From: Rhizobium cauense
Lineage (GTDB): Bacteria > Pseudomonadota > Alphaproteobacteria > Rhizobiales > Rhizobiaceae
Direction of reading: 5' to 3'
NCBI RefSeq assembly: GCF_019511525.1
Contig: NZ_JAEUAT010000018.1
Span: 1 to 64,000 of the forward strand
Length of the DNA stretch: 64,000 nucleotides
This document shows positions 37,286 through 45,285 of this stretch, piece after piece. The notes under the pieces are model-generated. The model did no database searches and was not told the DNA's origin. It saw only the letters and a list, made by a program, of their open reading frames with translations. The translations under genes and the position numbers were made by a program. Position 1 is the stretch's first letter. Each line of letters opens with the position of its first letter.

Positions 37286-38017
37286 TCAGCCCGTCCAGCC
37301 GCCATCCACGACATGGATCTGCCCGGTCGTGAAGCCCGCCTCGTCTCCGGCGAGATAGGTGACGAGTGCCGCGATTTCCTCAGGCGTCGCAATCCGCCCC
37401 ATCGGCTGGCGGGCAATGAAATCCTTCATGGCCTTTTCGTAGTCGCCGGTGGCGCGCAGACGATCGTGCAGGGAAGGACTGTCGACCGTGCCGGGGCAGA
37501 TCGCGTTGGCGCGGATACCCTTGGCGACAAAGTCAGAGGCGATCGATTTCGTCAGGCCGATCACGGCGGCCTTCGAAGCGCTGTAGGCGAAGCGATTGGG
37601 AACGCCCTTCACGCTTGATGCGACCGAGGCCATGTTGACGATCGATCCCTTGCCCTTTCCCAGCATCCCGGGAAGGAAGGTACGGCAGGTCGTATACATC
37701 GCCTTGGCGTTCAGGTTGAAAGAGAAATCCCAGTCCTTTTCCTCGCATTCAAGGATCGAACCGGCGTGAACGAAACCCGCGCAATTGAAAAGAACATCGA
37801 TCGGGCCGATCTCGGCTGCGAAGGCGCGGACGGCATCGCCATCAAGAACATTGAGAACACGTTTCTCGGCGCCTTCCAGCGTGGAAAGCGTCTTTTCGTT
37901 GATATCGGTCGCATAGACATGCGCGCCGAGCGAAAGAAAGCGCTCGGCGCTCGCCCTGCCGATACCCTGACCCGCCGCCGTGATGACGACTTTCTTTCCT
38001 TCCAGACCGTGGCTCAT
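37286..38017 (-). CDS. SDR-family NAD-dependent dehydrogenase
   Basis: This 243-residue short-chain dehydrogenase has the cofactor loop AAGQGIGRA, an Asp at 38 (ATDIN) that favours NAD over NADP, and the catalytic Ser131/Ser134 with Tyr145 and Lys149 (YSASKAA). It resembles DHRS6/2-keto-3-deoxy-L-fuconate dehydrogenase types. Lying back to back with a lactonase-like amidohydrolase, it could act in non-phosphorylating L-fucose or L-rhamnose breakdown. The ATG at 38017 follows GGAGGACGC. Confidence 0.88.
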   Translation of the reverse strand: MSHGLEGKKVVITAAGQGIGRASAERFLSLGAHVYATDINEKTLSTLEGAEKRVLNVLDGDAVRAFAAEIGPIDVLFNCAGFVHAGSILECEEKDWDFSFNLNAKAMYTTCRTFLPGMLGKGKGSIVNMASVASSVKGVPNRFAYSASKAAVIGLTKSIASDFVAKGIRANAICPGTVDSPSLHDRLRATGDYEKAMKDFIARQPMGRIATPEEIAALVTYLAGDEAGFTTGQIHVVDGGWTG

Positions 38018-38230
38018 GCGTCCTCCAAAACTCCAGCGCTTGCAGCGCATTCATTCATATGCAAACAATATATTCAAACCGGCGTCAACCTGCGGAAAAG
38101 AGGGCGGCGCGCCGAGGAAACCCTAATCGATCCCGTGCCGGCCGGCATGGAAAATTTGCTCACCAATGCCCCAGCGGGCGAGATGCCGCAGTTCGGCGGC
38201 GGATAGCATGGCATGAATGGGAGGAACCGC

Positions 38231-39067
38231 ATGCTCTTTGATACACACCTGCACATCCTCGATCGGCAGGCGCTCGATTATCCCTGGCTTTCCGGTGCGG
38301 GTGACCTCAATCGCGACAGTCTTTACGAGGACTATTCAAGGGATGCGCTGCGGTGCGGAATTTCCAACGTCCTGCACATGGAAGTGGATGTGGCACCCGA
38401 TCGCATGGAGGACGAGACCAATTACATCAGGCAGATAAGCCGCCGCCCCTCGAGCCTCGTACGCGGGGTGATCGCCGCCTGCCGGCCGGAGGAAGACGGG
38501 TTCGCAGCCTATCTCGAGCGGTCGCTTGCCGATCCTTTCGTCAAGGGCTTTCGCCGCGTCCTGCATGTGGCGCCTGATGACACGGCCGCGCGGCCAATTT
38601 TCCGAGAGAACATCAAGCGGCTGTCCGGCACGCGCATGACCTTCGATCTCTGTGCCTTCCCGCACCAGTTCGAAACGGTTCTCGCACTTGTCGATCATTG
38701 CCCGGACGTCCGCTTCATCCTCGACCATTGCGCCAACCCGCCGATCAAAGACGGCATGAGCGAAATCTGGCGCAAGGGCATCACGGCATTCTCCCGACGC
38801 TCCAACGTGACCGCGAAGGTTTCCGGTGTCATCGCTTATGGTGATCTGGAAAACTGGTCGGTCGATAGCCTTCGCCCCTATGTCGAGCACACGATCGAGA
38901 GTTTCGGCTGGGATCGCGTCGTCTGGGGCAGCGACTGGCCGGTCTGCACGCTGGGCGGCGGGCTCACGCCCTGGGTTGCCGCCACTCACGCGCTGACGGC
39001 AGGCTGCGGCGCGGAGGAGCGAGACAAGCTTTACCAAGCCAACGCCAAGCGCATCTGGTCGATGTGA
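38231..39067 (+). CDS. Amidohydrolase-family protein, L-fuconolactonase-like
   Basis: This 278-residue metal-dependent hydrolase begins with the HxH motif (FDTHLHILD, His6 and His8) and ends with the metal-side VVWGSDWPVC segment. DHCANPPI lies between. These are hallmarks of the amidohydrolase-2 group that includes L-fucono-1,5-lactonase and 2-pyrone-4,6-dicarboxylate lactonase. GGGAGGAACCGC fixes the ATG at 38231. The divergent SDR gene suggests a sugar-lactone pathway. The 213-base gap between the two starts holds no strong palindrome that I can see. Confidence 0.82.
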   Translation: MLFDTHLHILDRQALDYPWLSGAGDLNRDSLYEDYSRDALRCGISNVLHMEVDVAPDRMEDETNYIRQISRRPSSLVRGVIAACRPEEDGFAAYLERSLADPFVKGFRRVLHVAPDDTAARPIFRENIKRLSGTRMTFDLCAFPHQFETVLALVDHCPDVRFILDHCANPPIKDGMSEIWRKGITAFSRRSNVTAKVSGVIAYGDLENWSVDSLRPYVEHTIESFGWDRVVWGSDWPVCTLGGGLTPWVAATHALTAGCGAEERDKLYQANAKRIWSM

Positions 39068-39073
39068 AAGAAA

Positions 39074-39102
39074 AAAGGGCGGCGCCGATGGCGTCGCCCT
39101 TT
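39074..39102. terminator. Bidirectional terminator
   Basis: AAAGGGCG and CGCCCTTT arms, with inner GCC/GGC pairing, lie between the convergent lactonase-like and transaldolase genes. A-rich and T-rich flanks suit both directions. Confidence 0.8.
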
Positions 39103-39123
39103 CCGTTATAACTCTCGCGGACG

Positions 39124-40089
39124 TTAAGCGGCTGCGAGCTGCAGTTCCTTCTGAACATTGCTGCGGAGCGTGCCGAGGTCCTTGGCGAAAGCGCGGATGC
39201 CTTCGGCAAGCTTTTCGGTTGCCATCGCGTCTTCGTTCATCATCCAGCGGAAGGTCTTTTCGTCGACCTTGATCTTCGGGGCAGGCTTCGTCACGTCAGG
39301 CGACAGCTTGCGCTCGAGCTTGCCCTGATCGTTGGAAAGCTCATCGAGCAGATTCGGCGCAATCGTCAGGCGATCGCAACCAGCCAGCGCTTCGATTTCG
39401 CCAGCGCTGCGGAACGACGCGCCCATGACGATCGTCTTGATGTCGTTGGACTTGTAGTAGTTGTAGATGTCGCGGACGGAGATAACGCCCGGATCTTCCT
39501 CAGGCGTGAATTCTTTGCCCGTCGACTTCTTGTACCAGTCGAGGATGCGGCCGACGAAGGGCGAGATCAGGAATACCTTCGCATCCGCGCAGGCAACGGC
39601 CTGAGCCTTGGAGAACAGAAGCGTCAGATTGCAATCGATGCCTTCCTTCTGCAGGATTTCGGCGGCACGGATGCCTTCCCACGTCGAGGCGAGCTTGATC
39701 AGGATGCGGTCGCGCTCGATGCCGCGCTCCTTGTAGGCTGCGATGATCGCACGGGCCTTGGCAAGCGAGGCTTCGGTGTCGAACGAAAGGTCGGCATCGA
39801 CTTCGGTCGAAACGCGGCCAGGAACGAGTTTAACCAGAGCAGCACCGACGGAGATCGCCAGACGATCGGCAACAGCCGCAGAAACGGCATCCGGATTGCC
39901 ACCCTGCTTCTTACCCCAGGCAACAGCTTCCTTGATCGCGTCTGCGAACATCGGCGTACCGAGTGCCTTCAGCACGATGCTTGGGTTCGTAGTGCAATCG
40001 ACCGGCTTCAGACGGGCTACGGCCTCGATGTCACCGGTATCGGCAACGACGGTGGTGATCTCGCGGAGTTGGTCAAGCTTGGATGTCAT
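39124..40089 (-). CDS. tal: Transaldolase
   Basis: Transaldolase moves a three-carbon unit between sugar phosphates in the non-oxidative pentose phosphate pathway. This 321-residue protein matches the TalB type. The Schiff-base Lys132 (RILIKLASTWEG) and Asp17 (VVADTGD) fall at the same positions as in E. coli TalB. The ATG at 40089 follows AAGGACCACTGACC; the longer in-frame reading is rejected. It stands alone and diverges from a SorC-family regulator. It would process the pentulose phosphates made by the xylose and polyol operons nearby. Confidence 0.96.
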   Translation of the reverse strand: MTSKLDQLREITTVVADTGDIEAVARLKPVDCTTNPSIVLKALGTPMFADAIKEAVAWGKKQGGNPDAVSAAVADRLAISVGAALVKLVPGRVSTEVDADLSFDTEASLAKARAIIAAYKERGIERDRILIKLASTWEGIRAAEILQKEGIDCNLTLLFSKAQAVACADAKVFLISPFVGRILDWYKKSTGKEFTPEEDPGVISVRDIYNYYKSNDIKTIVMGASFRSAGEIEALAGCDRLTIAPNLLDELSNDQGKLERKLSPDVTKPAPKIKVDEKTFRWMMNEDAMATEKLAEGIRAFAKDLGTLRSNVQKELQLAAA

Positions 40090-40307
40090 GGTCAGTGGTC
40101 CTTTTGACTTGAGCTGCGAGCCGGCACGAACATCGCCCGGCAAATCTTTCTACGAACAAGCGGTATTGTTCATTTGGGCCGCGGCGCAAATGCCGATCGA
40201 AACTAGCCCTGCCCGCACATTGCCTCCTCGGACGCCCGAGGCGTCGTCTTCGCGGCGACTATCACTATTCCCGACCAGATATGTCAAGGACATTTGTGCA
40301 TTTCAAT

Positions 40308-40321
40308 TGACATAAGTGTCA
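40308..40321. promoter_or_regulatory. Candidate operator between tal and the SorC-family gene
   Basis: TGACATAAGTGTCA is a 5-4-5 palindrome near the middle of the 312-base gap between divergent genes. Just after it CACCCG/CGGGTG (40322-40327 with 40335-40340) forms another inverted pair. The rest of the gap shows no gene. Confidence 0.45.
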
Positions 40322-40401
40322 CACCCGGCATTATCGGGTGGAACAAGGAACCGGTCCTGGCTTGATGATAGATCTAGGGCGCAATTCGCTCCGGAGGAGA
40401 T

Positions 40402-41385
40402 GTGGTCAAGCTCAAACGCGGCACTCACACGGCTTATTCTGAAGCATCATCCCTCAGGCTGCGGGCGGCCTGGCTCTATTACAATCAGGGACTGACGCAG
40501 AAGGATGTTGCCGAACAGCTCGGAATCAGCCGCACAACGGTGATCCGCCTGCTGGATGAGGCGATGAAGCGCAGCGAAGTTCAGATCTGGATCAACGACT
40601 CGATCGGCGATTGCGTCGAACTGTCGGTCAAATTGGAGCGCGCCTACGGCCTCGACGAGGCGATCGTCGTGCCGGCGCCCGCCCACCCCGACGCCAATTC
40701 ACTGGCCAAGAGCGTCGGGCTTGCGCTCGGACAGTTTCTCTCGGAAGCCATTCCCGACGATTACACGATCGGCGTCGGCTGGGGACGGACCATGACGGCC
40801 TCGCTTTCCAGCTTCCGACCGCCTCGCCGCGACAACTGCAAGGTCGTTTCCCTGCTCGGCGGCGTCGTTGCCGTCCACCAGACGAACCCGATCGACTATA
40901 CATGGCGGCTCGCGAGCCAGCTCGGCGCGGAATGCTACATGTTCCTCGCGCCGCTGCTGGTGGACTCGACCGAGACAAAGCGAAACCTCATCGAAAAATG
41001 CGGACTCGATACGATCTATCGGCTGGCTGAAGCGCTAGATCTCGCAATCGTCAGCTGCGGCGACATCGGCCCGCACTCGACCTCGCTGTCGGAGGGATGG
41101 ATCTCGAAAGCCGAGCTGCAGCAGCTGATCGACGCCGGCTGCGTCTGCGACACGATGTTCAACTTCCTCGACAGGGACGGCAACACGATCGATCACTCGA
41201 TCAATAGTCGCGTCATGTCGGTGGACCTCGATACCTTGAAGAAGGCCAGGCATATCGTGTTGTCATCCGGCGGCGCGCATCGTGCCGTGGCAATCCGGGC
41301 CACGATCAAGCGGATCGGCTGCAACACGCTGATTACCGACGAGAGCGCCGCCAAGGCGCTGCTGGAGCTCGCGGAGGTGGCCTAA
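40402..41385 (+). CDS. SorC/DeoR-family sugar-binding transcriptional regulator
   Basis: This 327-residue protein has an N-terminal helix-turn-helix (LYYNQGLTQKDVAEQLGISRTTVIRLLDEA, about residues 26-55). A SorC sugar-phosphate-binding domain follows, with IGVGWGRTMTASL (near 125) and the late GGAHRAVAIRATIKRIGCNTLITDE. It starts at GTG after CGGAGGAGAT. Effectors of this family are usually sugar phosphates. It diverges from transaldolase, whose level it may adjust. Confidence 0.88.
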   Translation: MVKLKRGTHTAYSEASSLRLRAAWLYYNQGLTQKDVAEQLGISRTTVIRLLDEAMKRSEVQIWINDSIGDCVELSVKLERAYGLDEAIVVPAPAHPDANSLAKSVGLALGQFLSEAIPDDYTIGVGWGRTMTASLSSFRPPRRDNCKVVSLLGGVVAVHQTNPIDYTWRLASQLGAECYMFLAPLLVDSTETKRNLIEKCGLDTIYRLAEALDLAIVSCGDIGPHSTSLSEGWISKAELQQLIDAGCVCDTMFNFLDRDGNTIDHSINSRVMSVDLDTLKKARHIVLSSGGAHRAVAIRATIKRIGCNTLITDESAAKALLELAEVA

Positions 41386-41395
41386 CGTCCATTCG

Positions 41396-41875
41396 TTACC
41401 GCAGCTGGCACAGGCGCGACAATTGCGACTGCGCCCAGTTGCGCCCGAAATCCTGGGTATCTGGCAAGCCCGATAGAAGGCTCCCTATCTCGCCATCGAT
41501 TTCGATGTGGGTGTCCGTGATCCTGCACGCCCCCACGTCAAGGGAAACGGTGGCCACGACCTTCCCCTCCACCGGAGCCATCTGGAAGAGTGCATCCTCG
41601 CCGGTCTCGCAAGTCAAAAGCGCTGTCGCCTTGATCGATGCAAGACTGTCCCCCGTCGAACAAACATCTGCAGACACAACCTTGAAACTGCTGGTGCGGT
41701 TCGGCCCCACGGGGAGTTGCTCGCACAACTGCGCGGTCGATATCGCCCGCGCCACATCCGGCCATTGCGGGCTGCTCATCGCTGATTTGCAGTTTGCCCA
41801 AGTTGGGGCAACCGACATCGCGAGCAAGCTAACGGCGATGCCTGCGATCTTGCACGGCTTGTCTCCAGGGTTCAT
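41396..41875 (-). CDS. Secreted hypothetical protein
   Basis: This 159-residue protein has a clear signal peptide (about residues 1-27, IAGIAVSLLAMSVAPTWA) and five Cys in the mature part, some likely in disulfides. I do not recognise a family. A strong ribosome site (GAGGAGGCGGAA) supports it. It converges with the SorC regulator with a 10-base gap. Confidence 0.65.
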   Translation of the reverse strand: MNPGDKPCKIAGIAVSLLAMSVAPTWANCKSAMSSPQWPDVARAISTAQLCEQLPVGPNRTSSFKVVSADVCSTGDSLASIKATALLTCETGEDALFQMAPVEGKVVATVSLDVGACRITDTHIEIDGEIGSLLSGLPDTQDFGRNWAQSQLSRLCQLR

Positions 41876-41989
41876 TTCCGCCTCCTCGAGTCCCAGCCGC
41901 GAGATGAAATCCGCGATTCCTGAGTTTTTGATGGCAGGGCTCCCAGAGAACGAAGCGTATCCACAGGTCGGATAGATCGGCCGCCGCGA

Positions 41990-42862
41990 TTAGGCGTGCG
42001 CTGCTTCCCAACCAAGCATGGCACGTTTGCGGGTCAGGCCCCAATGATACCCCGTCAGCGCTCCGCCTTTGCCAAGCGCACGATGGCAAGGAACCACAAA
42101 GGAAATCGGATTCGCGCCAACCGCCGCGCCGACCGCACGCATTGCTTTCGGTCGACCGATATCGTTGGCGATATCGCTGTAGGTGACGGCCTTGCCGAAG
42201 GGGATCTTCAAAAGGCTTTCCCATACCTGCACCTGGAAATCGGTGCCGATCAAAACAACGCGCAGCGGCTGATCGCCGGTCCAGCGGCCCGGCTCGAATA
42301 TCCGCACGGCATAGGGGGCCGTTGCCTCCGCATCCTCTACATAATTCGCATTCGGCCACCGGCATGTCATGTCTTCGAGGCAGGCGGACTCGTCTCCGAT
42401 GTCGCTGAAGGCAAGCCCCGCGAGGCCGCGGTCGGTCGCCATGACCAGCGCGACACCGAACGGTGACGAATGGAAGCCATATCGGATCGTCAAGCCGCCG
42501 CCTCTGGCCTTCCATTCCCCCGGCGACATCGCCTCATGGGTCACGAAGAGATCGTGCAGACGGCTGGGACCGGAAAGGCCGACCTCGATCGACGTTTCCA
42601 GCAATGGCATCGCTTCTTCGCGTAGAAGCCGCTTGGCGTGATCGAGGGTGACCGCCTGCAGAAAAGCCTTCGGAGACAGGCCCGCCCAACGCGTAAACGT
42701 CTTTTGCAGCTGCGTTGGAGATTGGTTCAGCCGCGCCGCGATCGTTTCGAGCGAAGGCTGGTCGCGGTAGTCCTCGGTGATGAGTTCGATCACCTGTCGG
42801 ACGGTCCCGTAGTCTGAGCCGTCGGGCGTGATGTCTTTGTTCAGCTTGGCTACCATGTTCAT
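41990..42862 (-). CDS. AraC-domain/methylated-DNA-protein cysteine methyltransferase (Ada-like)
   Basis: This 290-residue protein joins an AraC-type DNA-binding domain (about 20-115, LETIAARLNQSPTQLQKTFTRWAG) to an O6-methylguanine methyltransferase domain (about 125-285). The acceptor Cys259 is in VVPCHRALG, followed by GYHWGLTRKR. It lacks the N-terminal zinc domain that senses methyl phosphotriesters in Ada, so it is a repair enzyme with a possible regulatory role. AAGGAGAAAGATC sets the ATG at 42862. It lies 68 bases after the DUF2244 gene on the same strand. Confidence 0.92.
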   Translation of the reverse strand: MNMVAKLNKDITPDGSDYGTVRQVIELITEDYRDQPSLETIAARLNQSPTQLQKTFTRWAGLSPKAFLQAVTLDHAKRLLREEAMPLLETSIEVGLSGPSRLHDLFVTHEAMSPGEWKARGGGLTIRYGFHSSPFGVALVMATDRGLAGLAFSDIGDESACLEDMTCRWPNANYVEDAEATAPYAVRIFEPGRWTGDQPLRVVLIGTDFQVQVWESLLKIPFGKAVTYSDIANDIGRPKAMRAVGAAVGANPISFVVPCHRALGKGGALTGYHWGLTRKRAMLGWEAAHA

Positions 42863-42930
42863 GATCTTTCTCCTTGTACCAAGGAGATAGTCAAGTGAGG
42901 TTGTGCAAACCACCCGATTCTTGCCGTCGG

Positions 42931-43428
42931 TCAAATCCGTTGCTTGACGGTGGCAAGCGCCCGCCTGAAAGCCTTGGCGAAGCTCTCGCGGTCATCCGGA
43001 TTGAGAAAGGAACCGACGTCCGTCCCCCTTCCTTCCCCGGAAATATGCATCGACAGAATGCCGATTTCCTCATGGCGACGGACGAAGAAGCGGGTCCAGA
43101 AAGGATTGAAGTGATGTTCGACCATCCGACCGGAAGGCGCGAACTTCCGGACGGAGATATCGGTGCGTGACACGATCACTTCTTCCCGTGCACGACCCGA
43201 ACGGTAGTTTAGCCAGAAAGCGCCGTAGAGTAGCAGAAAGTCCAACCCGAAAAAGAAGCCGATCGGCCACGCGCCGGTCGCCACGAAGAACATGCCGTAG
43301 AGGCCGCATACCACGCCGCTCAGGAGCAGCAACACCTTGAAGCCCTTGCGACCGAGAGACCGGTATGGAAAGAGCTCGGCGGCAAAAACAGGTTGGTCGT
43401 TGGCTTGATCGGCGTTGCTTTCCATCAT
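42931..43428 (-). CDS. DUF2244 membrane protein
   Basis: With the start at 43428 the protein has 165 residues. Two close membrane helices (GFKVLLLLSGVVCGLYGMFFV and WPIGFFFGLDFLLLYGAFWL) are followed by a cytoplasmic beta-rich domain (VIVSRTDISVRK...FNPFWTRFFVRR). This matches DUF2244. Function is unknown. Starts at 43452 or 43425 are possible; the chosen one leaves 22 bases before the divergent nth gene. Confidence 0.78.
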   Translation of the reverse strand: MMESNADQANDQPVFAAELFPYRSLGRKGFKVLLLLSGVVCGLYGMFFVATGAWPIGFFFGLDFLLLYGAFWLNYRSGRAREEVIVSRTDISVRKFAPSGRMVEHHFNPFWTRFFVRRHEEIGILSMHISGEGRGTDVGSFLNPDDRESFAKAFRRALATVKQRI

Positions 43429-43450
43429 GGCTGCCAAGTATAGATTTTCC

Positions 43451-44233
43451 ATGCCAGCTCCGAAACTCAAATCATCAGCCACATCGTCGCAGACCTCAAA
43501 AGTGATCGTTCGCCGCAAGAAGCCGGCAACCGTTCGCTCGGCCTATTCCGAAGCCGAGCGCGAGGAAATATTCCGACGATTTTCGGTCCAGCGCCCCGAA
43601 CCGAAGGGCGAGTTGGAGCATACGAACCCGTTCACGCTGGTCGTTGCCGTGGCCCTTTCAGCCCAAGCGACGGACGCCGGCGTCAACAAGGCGACCCGGG
43701 CGCTGTTCAAAATCGCCGACACGCCGGAAAAGATGCTGTCGCTCGGCGAGGAGAAGGTCCGCGACTACATCAAGACGATTGGCCTCTATCGCAACAAGGC
43801 AAAGAACGTGATCGCTCTCTCGCAGATGCTGGTCGACAACTTCGGCGGCGTCGTGCCGCAAACGCGAGAGGAACTGGTGACGCTGCCGGGTGTAGGGCGC
43901 AAGACCGCCAACGTCGTCCTCTCCATGGCCTTCGGTCAGGCGACGATGGCAGTGGACACCCACATTTTCCGCATCGCCAACCGCATCAAACTGGCGCCTG
44001 GCAAGACACCCGATGAGGTCGAGGAGCGCCTGATGAAGGTGGTGCCGAAACACTACCTCTACCACGCCCACCACTGGCTGATCCTGCATGGTCGCTACAC
44101 CTGCAAGGCCCGTAAACCGGAGTGTGAGCGCTGCGTCATCGCGGACATCTGCAAGTCGCCGGAAAAGACTTGGGATGTGCCGGCGCCATTGATTGAACTA
44201 CCGCCGCAGGTGATCGGCGAGGCTGTCGAGTAA
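43451..44233 (+). CDS. nth: Endonuclease III
   Basis: This DNA glycosylase/AP lyase removes oxidised pyrimidines. The 260-residue reading has the helix-hairpin-helix LPGVGRKTANVVL with catalytic Lys151, catalytic Asp169 (AVDTH), and the iron-sulfur cluster motif C-x6-C-x2-C-x5-C (Cys218, 225, 228, 234). The first 25 or so residues are a variable basic tail, so the start is uncertain by a few codons. Its last 36 bases overlap the 3' end of the convergent tetR gene. Confidence 0.96.
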   Translation: MPAPKLKSSATSSQTSKVIVRRKKPATVRSAYSEAEREEIFRRFSVQRPEPKGELEHTNPFTLVVAVALSAQATDAGVNKATRALFKIADTPEKMLSLGEEKVRDYIKTIGLYRNKAKNVIALSQMLVDNFGGVVPQTREELVTLPGVGRKTANVVLSMAFGQATMAVDTHIFRIANRIKLAPGKTPDEVEERLMKVVPKHYLYHAHHWLILHGRYTCKARKPECERCVIADICKSPEKTWDVPAPLIELPPQVIGEAVE

Positions 44234-44776
44234 AGCGGCAATAGCACGCTCATAGTCGCTGCGGCTCTCACCGGCATCAATGGCGATCGCGGCACGGTCG
44301 AAAGCTGCCGAAAGGAGCCGCGTGATCGGTAGCAGCATCGGCCCCGCGCCCGGAAGGTAGGCCTCGAGGCCGCGTTGAAGCGTCGTTTCGGCATTCTCTT
44401 GATCTATGGCACTGGTATCGGAGAGGCCGAGAACGGCGGGCGCCTCAAGCAGCATCAACTTCGTCCGGCCCTCCTGCGCCATTGCATCGAAATAGGCCGA
44501 GCCGCCATCCAGCAAGGCCTCCCGCGGCGTCAGGCGGTTCGGTGTGCGCGCTTCGATTGCCTCGGCAACTGCCATTGCCTCACGTTCGATCACCGCACGA
44601 AACAGCGCCTTCTTGTCCTCGAAATGATGGTAAAGCGCACCGCGCGTGACGCCCGCAGCAGCAACAATATCTGGCGTCGCAGTGTCGGCGTAGCCTTTTT
44701 CCACGAAGAGCGCTCGAGCAGAATCGAGCAGGGTCTGCCTTGTCTGTTCTGTCCGCTCACGGTTGCTTCTGCTCAT
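44198..44776 (-). CDS. TetR/AcrR-family regulator
   Basis: This 192-residue protein has the TetR helix-turn-helix (ATPDIVAAAGVTRGALYHHFEDK, about residues 33-55). The C-terminal domain contains MLLEAPAVLG, seen in many TetR regulators. It diverges from a VOC-family gene with two matching palindromes in the 83-base gap, so it probably represses that gene and itself. Its end overlaps nth by 36 bases. Confidence 0.9.
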   Translation of the reverse strand: MSRSNRERTEQTRQTLLDSARALFVEKGYADTATPDIVAAAGVTRGALYHHFEDKKALFRAVIEREAMAVAEAIEARTPNRLTPREALLDGGSAYFDAMAQEGRTKLMLLEAPAVLGLSDTSAIDQENAETTLQRGLEAYLPGAGPMLLPITRLLSAAFDRAAIAIDAGESRSDYERAIAALLDSLADHLRR

Positions 44777-44787
44777 GGCACCTCTTT

Positions 44788-44836
44788 ACATACAAACTGT
44801 ATGTATGTTATCTATCAAAACATACATAGTGTACGT
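44788..44836. promoter_or_regulatory. Two TetR operators
   Basis: ACATACA-AAC-TGTATGT (44788-44804) is a perfect 7-3-7 palindrome. ACATACA-TAG-TGTACGT (44820-44836) is the same with one mismatch. They lie 32 bases apart centre to centre between the tetR and VOC genes. Confidence 0.8.
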
Positions 44837-44859
44837 AAAAACCGATTGGAGGAAAAGAG

Positions 44860-45285
44860 ATGAAATCGACCAGCTACTATCCTGTGATCATGACCGACCG
44901 GGTTCGGGACACGGCGGACTTCTATTGCCGGCATTTTCGCTTCAAGCCGCTTTTCGAAAGTGATTGGTATTTCCACCTGCAGTCGTTGGAGGACGACCAC
45001 GTCACTCTCGCTATTCTCGACGGCAATCACGAAACGATCCCGCTGATTGCCCGCGGAAAGGTTTCCGGCCTGCTGCTGAACTTCGAAGTGGACGATGTCG
45101 ACAGCATCTACGAAGAAAACCTCAACGCCGGACTGCCTATCCTCAAGCCGATCTGCGACGAGGATTTCGGCCAGCGACACTTCATCACCGCCGATCCGAA
45201 CGGTGTGCTGATCGACATCATCAAGCCGATACCGCCAACTGCGGAATACGCCGAAATGTACGAGGCTTCGGCTCTACCGACCTGA
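44860..45285 (+). CDS. VOC/glyoxalase-superfamily protein
   Basis: This 141-residue protein has the paired beta-alpha-beta-beta-beta pattern of the vicinal-oxygen-chelate fold (YYPVIMTDRVRDTADFYCRHFRF and LLLNFEVDDVDSIYEENLNAG, ending FITADPNGVLIDIIKPI). Such proteins include glyoxalases, dioxygenases and antibiotic-binding proteins. The metal ligands are incomplete, so its activity is open. GGAGGAAAAGAG precedes the ATG. The divergent TetR gene points to an inducible detoxification role. Its end overlaps the next convergent gene by 12 bases. Confidence 0.82.
   Translation: MKSTSYYPVIMTDRVRDTADFYCRHFRFKPLFESDWYFHLQSLEDDHVTLAILDGNHETIPLIARGKVSGLLLNFEVDDVDSIYEENLNAGLPILKPICDEDFGQRHFITADPNGVLIDIIKPIPPTAEYAEMYEASALPT

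Noticed and set aside
41829..42515. Minus-strand frame of 228 codons
   Set aside because: It is in another frame of the Ada-like gene on the same strand. The Ada-like frame has the active-site PCHR and normal domains.
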